This document shows positions 16,061-24,114 of a stretch of DNA of 41,601 nt, one piece after another (the stretch's first letter is position 1; the number at the start of each line of letters is the position of its first letter). Under the pieces are notes generated by a model, which worked only from the letters and a program-made list of their open reading frames with translations, did not search any database and was not told where the DNA came from. Origin of the DNA: Prevotella sp. (GTDB taxonomy: Bacteria > Bacteroidota > Bacteroidia > Bacteroidales > Dysgonomonadaceae); NCBI GenBank assembly GCA_031273295.1, contig JAISSD010000183.1:1-41601 (forward strand), written 5' to 3'. Made by a program: the position numbers and the translations under genes.

Positions 16061-17272
16061 TTAGAATACAGGATCTATATTTTGGGGCGCCCAGTTTTGT
16101 ACTGACACGGTAGCAGTTACGCTTGTTTGAGAGTTTCCACCCGGTATTGGCTCATCTTGGAGGTCGCTCGCGTCAAACTGTACATTTGAAATTATATATA
16201 CTTTACCGGCTTCGAAATATGGGACAATATCCCCGCCTGTGGTATTTTTATAGTTGGTCACGACCAAGTATTTTGTGTTGCCTGAGTACAGTAATTTGAA
16301 AACGATTATCGGAACCGCTCCGAATTGGAAGCTATCCGTAACTCCGTCAATCACCGTGTACATCATATTACCTACATATGTACCTTGACTATCCTTCTTT
16401 TGTGCGGGAACAACGCTAAAGCCCCATTTATTTGTTGGTGTATATGCCGCTGCTCCGGTTTTTCCCGTAAAATGAATGTGGAAGTTGGGATCATAACCAG
16501 TACTCCACACGGTAGCGTCGAAAGCGTATTTGATTGCATTAGTATCATAAGGATATTTGCCAGGATCGATACTAATCATTTTAAAAGTATTATTAATAAA
16601 GATATCCGTTAGCTCAAAGTTCGCTGTTGGCACTTTGTGTTCAATTCCGCTTAACTCCATACGGGCGACAGCCGGCTTTAGTACAATGGACACAGGCGTG
16701 ATTGAACCTACTACCGGCGTAAATGTTCCTTTAGCAAACAAGTGGAGATGATTTACAGGGTCTTGTTGGTCTGCTATTTTAAACATCAGTGTTTTGAGTG
16801 TTGCAACTGTTGTTGCTCCATCGGTGATAGTAACAGTCGATCCGGCTTCATTAGTCACAGGGCCTGCTGCTCCGGAGCCACTAGACTCTATATTCCCAAT
16901 GGCGTAATAAGTAGTGGCTGTGAGGGGGATGTCTCGGACTAACTTGCTTGCTCCAGCTGTTATCTCACTCATATTCGCTGAAGAAACTGTCACTGTGCGC
17001 CAGACGGTATTATTAGTATCATCATCATCATCATCACTATCTGTAAAATAGATAATCACATCATGGAGATCCGGGTTTTTATCCTCATAGCTTACCACAT
17101 CGTCTGGCGCATAAGCATAAGTGGAAGCTCCGGGTACAGCCACTTTCAGACTTATAGTCTGCGTACCTGTGGCAAGCTCGTCCACAGGAGTGTCTACGTC
17201 GGCATTGCTACAAGCAGTTGCGCCCAATGCCAGCACAAGCGCCATGCTTAAATAACTGAATAATTTTTTCAT
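16061..17272 (-). CDS. FimA/Mfa1-like major fimbrial subunit (fimbrillin), lipoprotein
   Basis: A 403-residue protein with the lipoprotein signal MKKLFSYLSMALVLALGA followed by TACSNAD (Cys21). The body is beta-rich. Its C-terminal strand QTSVTATVSVQNWAPQNIDPVF resembles the V-x-V-x-x-W end of Bacteroidales fimbrillins, which supplies the donor strand for polymerisation after proteolytic trimming. Position before a FimB-like gene and an adhesin-like gene supports a main-shaft role. An Asp run (SDDDDDD) near residue 80 is coded by a GAT microsatellite (plus ATC repeat at about 17018-17036). The 5' region is very AT-rich and no clear promoter box is visible. Confidence 0.75.
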   Translation of the reverse strand: MKKLFSYLSMALVLALGATACSNADVDTPVDELATGTQTISLKVAVPGASTYAYAPDDVVSYEDKNPDLHDVIIYFTDSDDDDDDTNNTVWRTVTVSSANMSEITAGASKLVRDIPLTATTYYAIGNIESSGSGAAGPVTNEAGSTVTITDGATTVATLKTLMFKIADQQDPVNHLHLFAKGTFTPVVGSITPVSIVLKPAVARMELSGIEHKVPTANFELTDIFINNTFKMISIDPGKYPYDTNAIKYAFDATVWSTGYDPNFHIHFTGKTGAAAYTPTNKWGFSVVPAQKKDSQGTYVGNMMYTVIDGVTDSFQFGAVPIIVFKLLYSGNTKYLVVTNYKNTTGGDIVPYFEAGKVYIISNVQFDASDLQDEPIPGGNSQTSVTATVSVQNWAPQNIDPVF

Positions 17273-18329
17273 CTTGTTTTTAATTTAAATGGTTTTTTAA
17301 AAATTAATAATTAAAATAATTTTCGTTCTCTTTGTTTATAGATTCATGTCTCATTGTGTTTTGCTCTCATTTTGATACATCTCCCCAATCCTTCCAAAAG
17401 GGCAGTCGCCAACTGTCTCCCCTCAAACGGGAGAGGAATAGTCCCTCTAAAGGAAGCGCCAAGGGGTGTTATTTTTCGTCTTTTCATTTTTTCATGTCAT
17501 GCCGCCTTTTCAAGGCGAATCTATTCCAATCCTGTCCGTAATCCGGAGCGTTGTCCGGTCTGTATTTTTGTATTGCCATGTCAGGTTTACAAGCTTGAAA
17601 TCCCGGTTCTTTTCCAACTTCGCCAAAGAAGCAGGCTTGTCAACTTTTCATTTTTCCGTCGTCAAGGGTACGTTCTACCCTGCTGTCTTCCCCACCGGGA
17701 TTTCCCTGCACTCCGTTTCGTCGATTTCCGGTTTTGCTCCTCAAACCAACGGATTGCAAACGCCTTCAATATCGACCTCCGGATTTCGAATCCGGAAAGG
17801 CGGGAGCGTTGTTATTCTTTTCGCTTCTTTGCTTTTCATTTTTTCCGTCATCATAGACTTGTTCTACCCTGTTATCTTCCCCACCGGGATTTCCCTGCAC
17901 TCCGTTTCGTCAATTTCCGGTTTTGCTCCTAAACCAACGGATTGCAAATGCCTTCAATATCAACCTCCGGATTACGGATCCGAAAGGGTGGGAGCGTCGT
18001 TATTCTTTTCGCTTTTTCACTTTTCATTTTTATCGTCATCATAGACTCGTTCTACCCTGTTATCTTCCCCCACCGGGATTTTCCTGTACTCCGTTTCGTC
18101 GATTTCCGGTTCCGCTCCTAAAACAAACGGATCAAATCCTTCAATATCGACCTCCGGATTCCGAATCCGGAAAGGTGGGCAGGAGTCTTGATCTCTCCCG
18201 ATTAAAACCATGCGGATTATCTCAACCCACATGGTTTCGACAAACTTTACAAAACTACACTTCGTGAAACTCCCTTCACGACTCTCCTGGTTCCACTCCC
18301 TTTTTACCGGGGAGAGGAGGGAGAGGCTG
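17273..18329. other. Gene-free spacer between OmpA-like and fimbrillin genes
   Basis: About 1.05 kb. It contains an AT-rich leader of the fimbrillin gene (17273-17340), CT/GA-rich hairpin debris near 17420 and 18290, and a tandem repeat of 188 bp (see 17644-18207). Long plus-strand frames here (17354-17932, 17466-18044) consist of the repeat and look non-coding. Confidence 0.6.
17644..18207. repeat. Three tandem copies of a 188-bp repeat
   Basis: Copies begin at 17644, 17832 and 18020, each at CTTTTCATTTTT; the spacing is exactly 188 bp twice. Each has the blocks TTCTACCCTG, CACCGGGATTT, CTCCGTTTCGTC and CTTCAATAT. Each carries a short dyad TCCGGATT..AATCCGGA, which is degenerate in the middle copy. 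On the minus strand the last copy is open and would read RNPEVDIEG..PEIDETEYRKIPVG. The other copies have stops or frame changes in that reading, so it is either decayed coding DNA or a non-coding repeat. Confidence 0.85.
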
Positions 18330-19868
18330 TTACTTCTTTAAGTCTTTTAAGTCTTCATTTTTTTTCTTGTCATCGAACAACACTTTGATATAAGCCGCTA
18401 CGCGCAGTTTAGGAAAAAAATTCCTGTACATGTACCGGTACGGCTCTCCGCCTGCCAGCTTCATCAATTCGCCTCTGCGTCCCATATTCCGACGGCTGTC
18501 CCAGATAGGCGTATTGTCGATAATGTCGAGTACCCGGTCGCGGTAAGGCATTGAAGAGGCGGCTACCAGCGTCCGCAATTCCCTGTAATTCAGTTCGCCG
18601 TTGTAAGTGATGAACCGGATATCCCCGAAACGTGTCCGCTTGGAGATATACTCTTTAAGAGCTTTTGCGCGACGATCGGCCAGGGTCTTGTTTATGGCCG
18701 CACTTCCTTCCGGCGAGGCGTAACCGGCTATGAAAACCGCTGTTACCCGGCTGTCCGACGAAGCTTCGATATCCCGGATGGAACGGATGATCTTTTCCAG
18801 TTCTTCGTAGTTGTCCGCGAAATCCGGATTAACCCTGAAACTGCCTTGCGGGAATCTGATGTCCAGGGAATTTTTACCGGTATTGGTATCGGCGAGCAAC
18901 AAGTGTTCGGAATTGCTTTCCAGTATATGTTCGAGGGCGTTCGCAGACAATTTGACAACATACGGATGGGTTTCAGCCAGTTTATCTCCGGTGGTTACCG
19001 CCGGCTCTTCAGCAGGCTTGTCTTTGTCTTTCGCGGCGGCCTGGTTTTCGGCGAGTTTGTCTCCGGATGCGGCCCGGTTTTCGAAAGAATCTACAATCGC
19101 TTTCTCTATGGCGTTTTCCTTGCCTGTTACGGCGGGTTCATTTTCAGCTTCGGGCTGTCGTGCCGCCAACTCAGGCTTTGTAATTTCAGGAAGAAGATCA
19201 TCCGGTGTGACGCTCCGCACCGGTTTGGCGGTTTGTCCTATTCGGTAGGCTATGCTTATTCCCGCCCGTGTAGGCCCGAAATATTGCACGGTTTCTTCGC
19301 TGACCTGTTTTCCGCAGTTTCCGCACAGGTATTTACCGTGGCTCAGATGAGCATAACCGGCTCCGATATTGAACTCCAGACCCCAGCGATTGCCGAGTGC
19401 GAGGTGGTAGCCGTAGCTTATTCCCGCGCCGTATGCAGAACCGTCGTAACGGTATTCTTTTTTGAACAGCAAAGGGACGTCTATTCCTCCGACATTGTAA
19501 CGCGAATAAAGACCGTGCAAGCCCGCGAAATGCCCGTTGAATGCCTCCTTGAGCCAGTAGCGGTATTCTCCTTGCAACATGTAATGCTTTATTTTCCGGC
19601 TATCGTCGAATGTCCATGGGTTGTATCCTGCGCTGAGGGCGAGGCTCATGCGTTTTCCAGTCCTGTATTCCAGTCCCAGATTGGGCGTTGCCGTAGCGCC
19701 GTACAGCAGGTTTGTTTTGATCGCCAAACGAGGAAGTCTGCTACTGTCGGAATTCTGTTGTACCGTAGCCTTGCTTCCCACTGCTGCCAGCAACAGCACT
19801 GCAAGCGTCATATTCTTTATACGGGAGTTTTTCTGTCCGATCCTTTTCCGTGTTTTATTTTGTTCCAC
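18330..19868 (-). CDS. DUF3575/OmpA-family outer membrane protein
   Basis: A 512-residue protein. A signal sequence (MTLAVLLLAAVGSKA) starts at an internal Met at about 20, so the true start may be there. Residues ~45-215 match the DUF3575 beta-barrel type (AIKTNLLYGATATPNLGLEY, then NRWGLEFNIGAGYAHL). A charged linker (~225-310) with Lys/Glu/Ala repeats follows. The C-terminal part has an OmpA-like signature (AVFIAGYASPEGSAAINKTL, ADRRAKALKEYI) for peptidoglycan contact. Such proteins accompany fimbrial operons in Bacteroidales and may serve assembly or anchoring. It follows the DUF3868-like gene by 76 bp. Confidence 0.8.
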   Translation of the reverse strand: MEQNKTRKRIGQKNSRIKNMTLAVLLLAAVGSKATVQQNSDSSRLPRLAIKTNLLYGATATPNLGLEYRTGKRMSLALSAGYNPWTFDDSRKIKHYMLQGEYRYWLKEAFNGHFAGLHGLYSRYNVGGIDVPLLFKKEYRYDGSAYGAGISYGYHLALGNRWGLEFNIGAGYAHLSHGKYLCGNCGKQVSEETVQYFGPTRAGISIAYRIGQTAKPVRSVTPDDLLPEITKPELAARQPEAENEPAVTGKENAIEKAIVDSFENRAASGDKLAENQAAAKDKDKPAEEPAVTTGDKLAETHPYVVKLSANALEHILESNSEHLLLADTNTGKNSLDIRFPQGSFRVNPDFADNYEELEKIIRSIRDIEASSDSRVTAVFIAGYASPEGSAAINKTLADRRAKALKEYISKRTRFGDIRFITYNGELNYRELRTLVAASSMPYRDRVLDIIDNTPIWDSRRNMGRRGELMKLAGGEPYRYMYRNFFPKLRVAAYIKVLFDDKKKNEDLKDLKK

Positions 19869-19944
19869 TGTTTTGTGTCGTTATATTTATATATATTTTT
19901 GTCTTCATTTTATATTTATCCATTCTCCAGGTCTTTTTCGTCCG

Positions 19945-20343
19945 CTATATGAATTGCAGGCTGTATTCTTGCCGTCCGTCCGTGCCGTTTGCCAAAGCCT
20001 TGTCCATCCACGGCAGATATGGCAGGCGGAGACTGTAACGGCAATGGAGCGAACCGATATCCGGTGCAGGAGCCTCAAACACCTTGTATATTCCGTAATC
20101 TTTCAGGATCGCCTCCCTCTTCCAAAAACCGGCCATCGACCGGAAGCCCCGGTTGCGCCTGCGTCCGTTTATCATCACTGCCGGCAACTCCATCCGGCGA
20201 TCCTCCGTCGCCAGAACAGGAACCAGCCTGCGGGATTCGTCCCGCCCGAATGTTCCACACAATATGTCCATGTCCATCCGCACCTGTAAAAACCGCCCGC
20301 CCCTTCGCGACAGGCTCTTCCGTTTTATGAATATTTCGCACAT
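19945..20343 (-). CDS. DUF3868-like protein, short and without visible signal peptide
   Basis: A 132-residue frame. Residues ~20-115 follow the pattern of the DUF3868 domain usually found just before DUF3575/OmpA genes: a VRMDMDI strand, ESRRLVPVLATEDRRMELP, VMINGRRRNR, then LRLPYLPWM. The usual secretion signal is absent: the protein opens MCEIFIKRKSLSRRGG. The usual Cys-rich stretch after the PYxxWM motif is replaced by ANGTDGRQEY. It may be a truncated relic, or an alternative start may lie upstream of what I can see. It is the first gene of the putative fimbrial transcript. Confidence 0.55.
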   Translation of the reverse strand: MCEIFIKRKSLSRRGGRFLQVRMDMDILCGTFGRDESRRLVPVLATEDRRMELPAVMINGRRRNRGFRSMAGFWKREAILKDYGIYKVFEAPAPDIGSLHCRYSLRLPYLPWMDKALANGTDGRQEYSLQFI

Positions 20344-20444
20344 AATTATCTTTCTTATGTTATATATTCAAAAAAAATGTTACTTTCGCATGGCCTGTAT
20401 GCCTTAAATGCTTGCACGCCGGTAAAATTGAAACAATCCCCTTC

Positions 20445-20472
20445 ATTTTCCGTCACTTACCCGTTGACGGAA
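20445..20472 (+). repeat. Left arm of 28-bp inverted repeat around araC-like gene
   Basis: The sequence begins ATTTTCCGTCACTTACCCG and ends TTGACGGAA. It is the exact reverse complement of 21687-21714. Each arm is itself an interrupted dyad, TTCCGTCA, 9 nt, TGACGGAA, with an asymmetric centre, as expected for a site-specific recombinase site (or an operator). Confidence 0.9.
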
Positions 20473-20541
20473 CACAAATTGCACTGACAACAACATAATG
20501 TATTTCAACGGTACAAGGCACAAAAAACCGGGGGTATATTT

Positions 20542-20676
20542 TTTGTAAAACATTTTGTAAAACATTTGCCTCCTGAAAAAAGAGGAAAAGGGCCTTCCAA
20601 GCCTTTGTGCAAAAGGCTTTCGGCATATCCGGTACAGGCCCGGCGGAAGCGAATTTGTAAAACATTTGTAAAACAT
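20542..20676 (+). promoter_or_regulatory. Two pairs of TTTGTAAAACAT direct repeats upstream of araC-like gene
   Basis: TTTGTAAAACAT occurs at 20542-20553, 20554-20565, 20654-20665 and 20665-20676, in two tandem pairs about 110 bp apart. A weaker fifth unit (TTTATAAAC) follows. The second pair ends 28 bp before the regulator's ATG. Direct repeats at one helical turn are the usual binding pattern of AraC-type dimers, so autoregulation is a reasonable inference. Confidence 0.6.
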
Positions 20677-20704
20677 TTTATAAACTACTTAATATCTGAT
20701 AGTT

Positions 20705-21574
20705 ATGAGCGATTTGCAGCGCACGGGAATTCTGAATTGCCCGAACGCGGATACGGGGCCGCAGGCCACGATCGAACTGGTACGTTCGGACAGGGGACCG
20801 TACATGGACGGAGTCTCCTTTGGCGACGAACTGATATTTGTTTTGAAGGGGCGGGTACGCCTGTCTTTCGCGGGCTATGCCAGCACCGCAATTGAAGAAA
20901 ACAACTTTGTATTCCTTCCCGCGGATTGCCGGTACCGGGCCGGATTCCGGGCCAACAGCCTCATGCTGGTCATGCGTCCGTGCGAGAAAATACAGTTCTG
21001 TGATTGCCTGCGCGGGGAAGACCTGGCGACCTGTTTCAGCACCGAGGAGCAGGAGGATCCAATTGATACCGGACACATGTCGATACTGGAAATAAAGCCA
21101 CAGATACGGTCGTACCTGGATCTGCTGCGTGAATGCATCGAACAGGGGATGTGCTGCAAGCTGTACTACCGCAACAAGATCAGGGAGCTGTTTTTTCTGT
21201 TGAGGGCGTTTTATTCCCGGCAAGAGCTGGCCCGCTTCTTCCACAGGTCGCTTAGCCCGGACACCGCTTTTTCCACCTATGTTATCCACAACAGCCACAA
21301 GCACAAATCTGTAGCGGATCTGGCCGGTGCGATGAACTATACTGTTTCAGGCTTCGAAAAGCACTTCAAGCGCGTGTTCGGAGTGGCGCCATACAAGTGG
21401 ATGCTGGGGCAGAAGGCAGAAAGGATCTACCACGAGATCTGTTTCGGAGAGCGCAATTTCAAGCAGATAAGCGACGACTTCGGGTTTGCCACCGTCTCGC
21501 ATTTTGTGGCCTTTGTCAGGGGCAAACTGGGAGATACGCCCGGGAATATCAGGCGCTTCGGATTCAAGGCGTAA
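20705..21574 (+). CDS. AraC-family transcriptional regulator
   Basis: A 289-residue protein. The N-terminal half is cupin-like (FGDELIFVLKGRVRLSF, then ENNFVFLPADCRYRA, about residues 39-80) and probably senses a ligand or forms dimers. The C-terminal ~100 residues form two helix-turn-helix motifs: HKSVADLAGAMNYTVSGFEKHF, with RVFGVAPYKWM, and NFKQISDDFGFATVSHFVAFVRG, with the closing GDTPGNIRR, typical of AraC. It is divergent from the fimbrial cluster and is its likely regulator. It lies wholly between the arms of a perfect inverted repeat. Upstream are two pairs of direct repeats, and downstream a terminator at 21668-21688. Confidence 0.9.
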   Translation: MSDLQRTGILNCPNADTGPQATIELVRSDRGPYMDGVSFGDELIFVLKGRVRLSFAGYASTAIEENNFVFLPADCRYRAGFRANSLMLVMRPCEKIQFCDCLRGEDLATCFSTEEQEDPIDTGHMSILEIKPQIRSYLDLLRECIEQGMCCKLYYRNKIRELFFLLRAFYSRQELARFFHRSLSPDTAFSTYVIHNSHKHKSVADLAGAMNYTVSGFEKHFKRVFGVAPYKWMLGQKAERIYHEICFGERNFKQISDDFGFATVSHFVAFVRGKLGDTPGNIRRFGFKA

Positions 21575-21657
21575 ATTTGATATAAAAAGGCGTAAATTGG
21601 TAACGGATATTCCAAAAAAAATCCTGTATTTTGCAGCGTTGTTTCGAGAGCGAAAAC

Positions 21658-21702
21658 ATGAAAAAACAAGGCGGCTTGATCGCCTTTTCCGTCAACGGGT
21701 AA
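21658..21702 (+). CDS. 14-codon micro-ORF ending in the right inverted repeat
   Basis: A tiny frame MKKQGGLIAFSVNG has its codons inside the terminator hairpin and ends within the right 28-bp arm. A near-match to a promoter box (TATTTTGC) lies about 30 nt upstream. It may be only a by-product of the terminator. It is listed because its last codons are part of the repeat arm and would stay the same after inversion. Confidence 0.2.
   Translation: MKKQGGLIAFSVNG
21668..21688 (+). terminator. Putative terminator of the araC-like gene
   Basis: AAGGCG, loop GCTTGAT, CGCCTT followed by TT lies 94 bp after the stop of the regulator gene and abuts the right inverted-repeat arm. The 6-bp GC-rich stem with a short T run fits a weak Rho-independent terminator. 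Confidence 0.45.
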
Positions 21703-21714
21703 GTGACGGAAAAT
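21687..21714 (-). repeat. Right arm of 28-bp inverted repeat around araC-like gene
   Basis: Exact reverse complement of 20445-20472. The outer ends are 1270 bp apart and the regulator gene lies between them. The sequence outside this arm (ATTCTAGACATC) differs from that outside the left arm, so the identity ends sharply, as expected for a recombination site. Confidence 0.9.
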
Positions 21715-21735
21715 ATTCTAGACATCAACAAATTA

Positions 21736-21766
21736 CAAAGATAGCAATCCAAACTTGATAAATCAA
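21736..21766 (-). promoter_or_regulatory. Sigma-ABfr-type promoter pointing into the inverted-repeat segment
   Basis: On the minus strand, TTG, 20 nt, then TATCTTTG is a full match to the Bacteroides -33/-7 pattern. Transcription would begin about 15 nt outside the right arm and enter the segment antisense to the regulator gene as now oriented. No minus-strand gene follows that would explain it. If the segment flipped, the promoter would read the regulator in sense. Confidence 0.6.
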
Positions 21767-22186
21767 CATCTCCGGATGGTTTTAACATTTTGCCCGTTCA
21801 GGGCCGGCAGGCAAAACAGCCTTTTATCCCGCTGCTGTCCCCGAAATTCACTACTACAGCCGCCGGATAATCCGGGTTAATTTTTTATATTTTTTAGAAT
21901 TCAATTGCAGGCGCATGAAGCCCGGCAGGAGATAATAATTTTCCGGTCCGGTAAAATCCAGTCTTTTTTTTGCAATCCGGAAGCGAAACTGCCCGAATGA
22001 TTAAATGCATTGATTTACAGATATTTATTCCGGTTCTGTTTTGATGCTTAATGCAGATTGAAATCGTAAACTGCATGTTATCAGTGAATTATAAAATCAA
22101 CAATCAAATATGGTTAATCTTTCTTAATACGTCCTGTTGATTATTTGGCGTTTATGTAAAGCGCCTGAATATTTACGAATTTTTTA

Positions 22187-22224
22187 ACCGCAAAGTACGC
22201 AAAGAAGGCGCAAAGAACGCAGAG
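22187..22224 (+). repeat. CGCAAAG short direct repeats
   Basis: The stretch ACCGCAAAGTACGCAAAGA, continuing AGGCGCAAAGAACGCA, holds four CGCAAAG/CGCAGAG units at 8-10 nt spacing. A similar ACACAAAGG array lies at 41144-41178. This type of low-complexity intergenic repeat is common in Bacteroidetes; its function is unknown. Confidence 0.7.
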
Positions 22225-22241
22225 CATTCATTCTACAAAAT

Positions 22242-22391
22242 TACCTGCTTTTTTTATATTGCAGATACAAGGTACGGACTATCCCTGTTTCGACCCCGGA
22301 TATCCATGCTTTGGTGGTAGCCATTGCATGGAACTTGAAGAAAATGACGGGAAAACCGGGAGAAAAGTTGGCATTTCAGTCCCCTTTCTAA
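22242..22391 (+). pseudogene. Possible transposase C-terminal remnant
   Basis: An open frame without a start reads PDIHALVVAIAWNLKKM followed by a polar tail and stop. A hydrophobic helix plus AWNLKKM is typical of the last helix of several DDE transposases (IS4/IS1182-like). No upstream transposase domain is present. It may be the leftover end of an insertion sequence; the stretch is short, so this is tentative. Confidence 0.3.
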
Positions 22392-22465
22392 AATTTTTTA
22401 TGCATCTTTGACGGGATTTTGTTGCATTTGAAACTCGAATCTGCGGAGCGACCAATACAAGATAT

Positions 22466-22519
22466 ATGAAATGTGTGCAGGTCGGCAATCTCTTGTTTTT
22501 TGTATCCGGAGTTGGATAA
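22466..22519 (+). CDS. 17-codon micro-ORF upstream of the cassette micro-ORF
   Basis: A frame MKCVQVGNLLFFVSGVG ends 15 nt before the next micro-ORF at 22535. The DNA after its stop (AAATTGATATAAAAACC then ATGAAA) has the same layout as the tails of the leader cassettes in the trp operon. It may be a diverged first copy of a tandem pair. Translation is unproven. Confidence 0.25.
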   Translation: MKCVQVGNLLFFVSGVG

Positions 22520-22534
22520 ATTGATATAAAAACC

Positions 22535-22630
22535 ATGAAACGGGCATGCAAAACTTGCGTCAAAGAGTATGAAACAACGTTCGGCGGCGCCAATATGTTT
22601 TGCGAGTTCCTTGCGACCGCTAAAAAATAA
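22535..22630 (+). CDS. Micro-ORF leader cassette before the protease gene, CxxC peptide
   Basis: A 31-codon frame opens MKRACKTCVKEYETTFGG and ends FCEFLATAKK-TAA, 11 nt before the ATG at 22642. Its first ten residues match the trpG-upstream micro-ORFs (MKRACKICIKE). The DNA after GCGAGTTCC also matches (GACCGCTAAAAAATAAATTATA). This copy is longer and has a third Cys. The match is with genes 18 kb away on the opposite strand, so the element is dispersed. It is possibly a translated leader or a zinc-binding micropeptide. Confidence 0.45.
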   Translation: MKRACKTCVKEYETTFGGANMFCEFLATAKK

Positions 22631-22641
22631 ATTATAGACAC

Positions 22642-23964
22642 ATGAAAATTCGATTGTCGGTCATCCATGTTTTAAGTTTATGCTTTATATTGACAATACA
22701 GGCGCAAACACCCGATGAGAAAATAGAAGGTTTGATAAACCGAACTGATTATTTCGAATTGAACAGACAGTATGCTTTACTGAAAGACAGCGTACGTCCA
22801 GCCATAGGATCTCTCGCAAAATGTCTTCTCGACGATGCGTTCAACAACCCTGAAGAAGCATGTAAATCAATTGAATATCTGTGTCGGAATCATCAAGAGA
22901 TCGGATTCGACAATCTACTGAATATGATTGCGCTTTGGGGGCAAAATCTCATTAAACTGGGGAAATATGGCGATGCTGCCGATCTATTGAGCGCTCAACT
23001 TAACAGTACGGAGGTACAGACCTGTGCCGGCGCTCAGGTCAAGAGCAATTTGGAATATCTGAATCGGCGGGCCGCTATTCTAAGGAGTTGTCCCAAAAGC
23101 GAGATTGTAAGACCTGACAAGGATTGCACTGTGTCCATGATCAGGAATAACCCTGATCGGGACAAACGAAATCTTCTTTCCAAAATCAATGTGAAAATAA
23201 ACGGGAAGCAGGTTGAATTCATTTTTGATACGGGCGCCGACGCTCCCTTGTTCATTTCAGAAGAATTTGCAAAAGAGCATGGTTTTAAAATCATGGGAGA
23301 TTCCATACTCACTTCCGGCGTTGTAGCCAGAGAGTACACAAAAACGGGCTTTATCGATAGCATGGAGATCGGCGATATTGTTTGTCGCAACCTTTGGGCC
23401 ATAGTGTCGCCGCGAGCCGAAATCACCTATGGAGATAGTGTGATAGCCCGTATTGATGCAGTGCTGGGCAGATATTTTATGGATGCAATAGGCGAAATTC
23501 ATATCATTCCGTCCAAAAACGAAATTGTTTTTCCTGCACACGGATCACCGGCCCCTAAAGATGGCGGCAACCTCGTGTTGATAGGAGGACAGCCCTATGT
23601 GGAAGCATTCTCAAATGGCGAAAGACTATTGTTCCATTTCGATACCGGAGGAGGTCGCAGCTTGAATTCAACCTATTACCGCAAACACAAAGAAGAAATA
23701 GATACGACTTGCGTGAAAGTTTCTGCCGGTATCGGCGGCTTTGGCGGAGCAAGGCGTATACCTGCATACAGACTGGCTGAATTACCTTTGACCATTGCAG
23801 GGACGGATTGTACAATGAGTGAAATGAACGTTTTTACAGAAGATATACTGGTTGGCGGCGTCGGCGACGGCAGTTTAGGTATGGATTTTGTAGAAATGTT
23901 TGACAAAGTCGTATTCAATTTCCGCAAGATGTTTGTAACCTGTGAAAGTAAAAAGACAGAATAG
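22642..23964 (+). CDS. Secreted retropepsin-like aspartyl protease, two-domain
   Basis: A 440-residue protein with a signal peptide (MKIRLSVIHVLSLCFILTI, then QAQTP). The N-terminal ~160 residues look helical. Two aspartyl-protease-like halves follow. The first contains VEFIFDTGADAPLFIS (about 193-208) with the D-T-G active-site motif. The second contains LLFHFDTGGGRSLN (about 329-342), again D-T-G. A DFVEMFDKVVFNFRKM segment near the end is usual for this gag-pre-integrase-unrelated bacterial family (PF13650/PF13975 type). It is probably periplasmic or exported; the substrate is unknown. It is preceded by a CxxC micro-ORF cassette with 11 nt spacing. Confidence 0.8.
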   Translation: MKIRLSVIHVLSLCFILTIQAQTPDEKIEGLINRTDYFELNRQYALLKDSVRPAIGSLAKCLLDDAFNNPEEACKSIEYLCRNHQEIGFDNLLNMIALWGQNLIKLGKYGDAADLLSAQLNSTEVQTCAGAQVKSNLEYLNRRAAILRSCPKSEIVRPDKDCTVSMIRNNPDRDKRNLLSKINVKINGKQVEFIFDTGADAPLFISEEFAKEHGFKIMGDSILTSGVVAREYTKTGFIDSMEIGDIVCRNLWAIVSPRAEITYGDSVIARIDAVLGRYFMDAIGEIHIIPSKNEIVFPAHGSPAPKDGGNLVLIGGQPYVEAFSNGERLLFHFDTGGGRSLNSTYYRKHKEEIDTTCVKVSAGIGGFGGARRIPAYRLAELPLTIAGTDCTMSEMNVFTEDILVGGVGDGSLGMDFVEMFDKVVFNFRKMFVTCESKKTE

Positions 23965-24041
23965 AAAACATTTGTAGCCTGTTTGGGATCCGTTTAAATT
24001 TTTCAGCTTGAACATCATCGCTATACGTCTTTACAAGCCGG

Positions 24042-24076
24042 TTTGCCTGCTCAAAGTATCTGTCCTCACAGGCAAA
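24042..24076 (+). terminator. Possible terminator after the protease gene
   Basis: TTTGCCTG and CAGGCAAA form an 8-bp stem with a 19-nt loop about 80 bp after the protease stop, followed by AATTATT. The long loop and poor T run make this weak. Confidence 0.3.
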
Positions 24077-24114
24077 ATTATTCCCGACTTAATATATAAA
24101 TGCTATTTGTTTTA

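Larger units (their letters stand above)
21767..22465. other. Gene-poor spacer with repeat and transposase debris
   Basis: No convincing complete gene lies between the regulator segment and the micro-ORFs upstream of the protease. Visible contents are a GCAAAG-rich direct repeat at 22187-22224 (CGCAAAGTACGCAAAGAAGG type), a putative transposase tail at 22242-22391, and otherwise AT-rich DNA. Confidence 0.5.

Noticed and set aside
17354-18267. Overlapping plus-strand ORFs of 192, 192 and 114 residues
   Set aside because: They are built from the 188-bp tandem repeat, all three overlap in different frames, the peptides are Phe/Ser-rich without domains, and no start context supports them.
18846-19952. 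368-residue plus-strand ORF
   Set aside because: Antisense to the well-supported DUF3575/OmpA gene; Cys/Arg/Phe-rich shadow with no recognisable motif.
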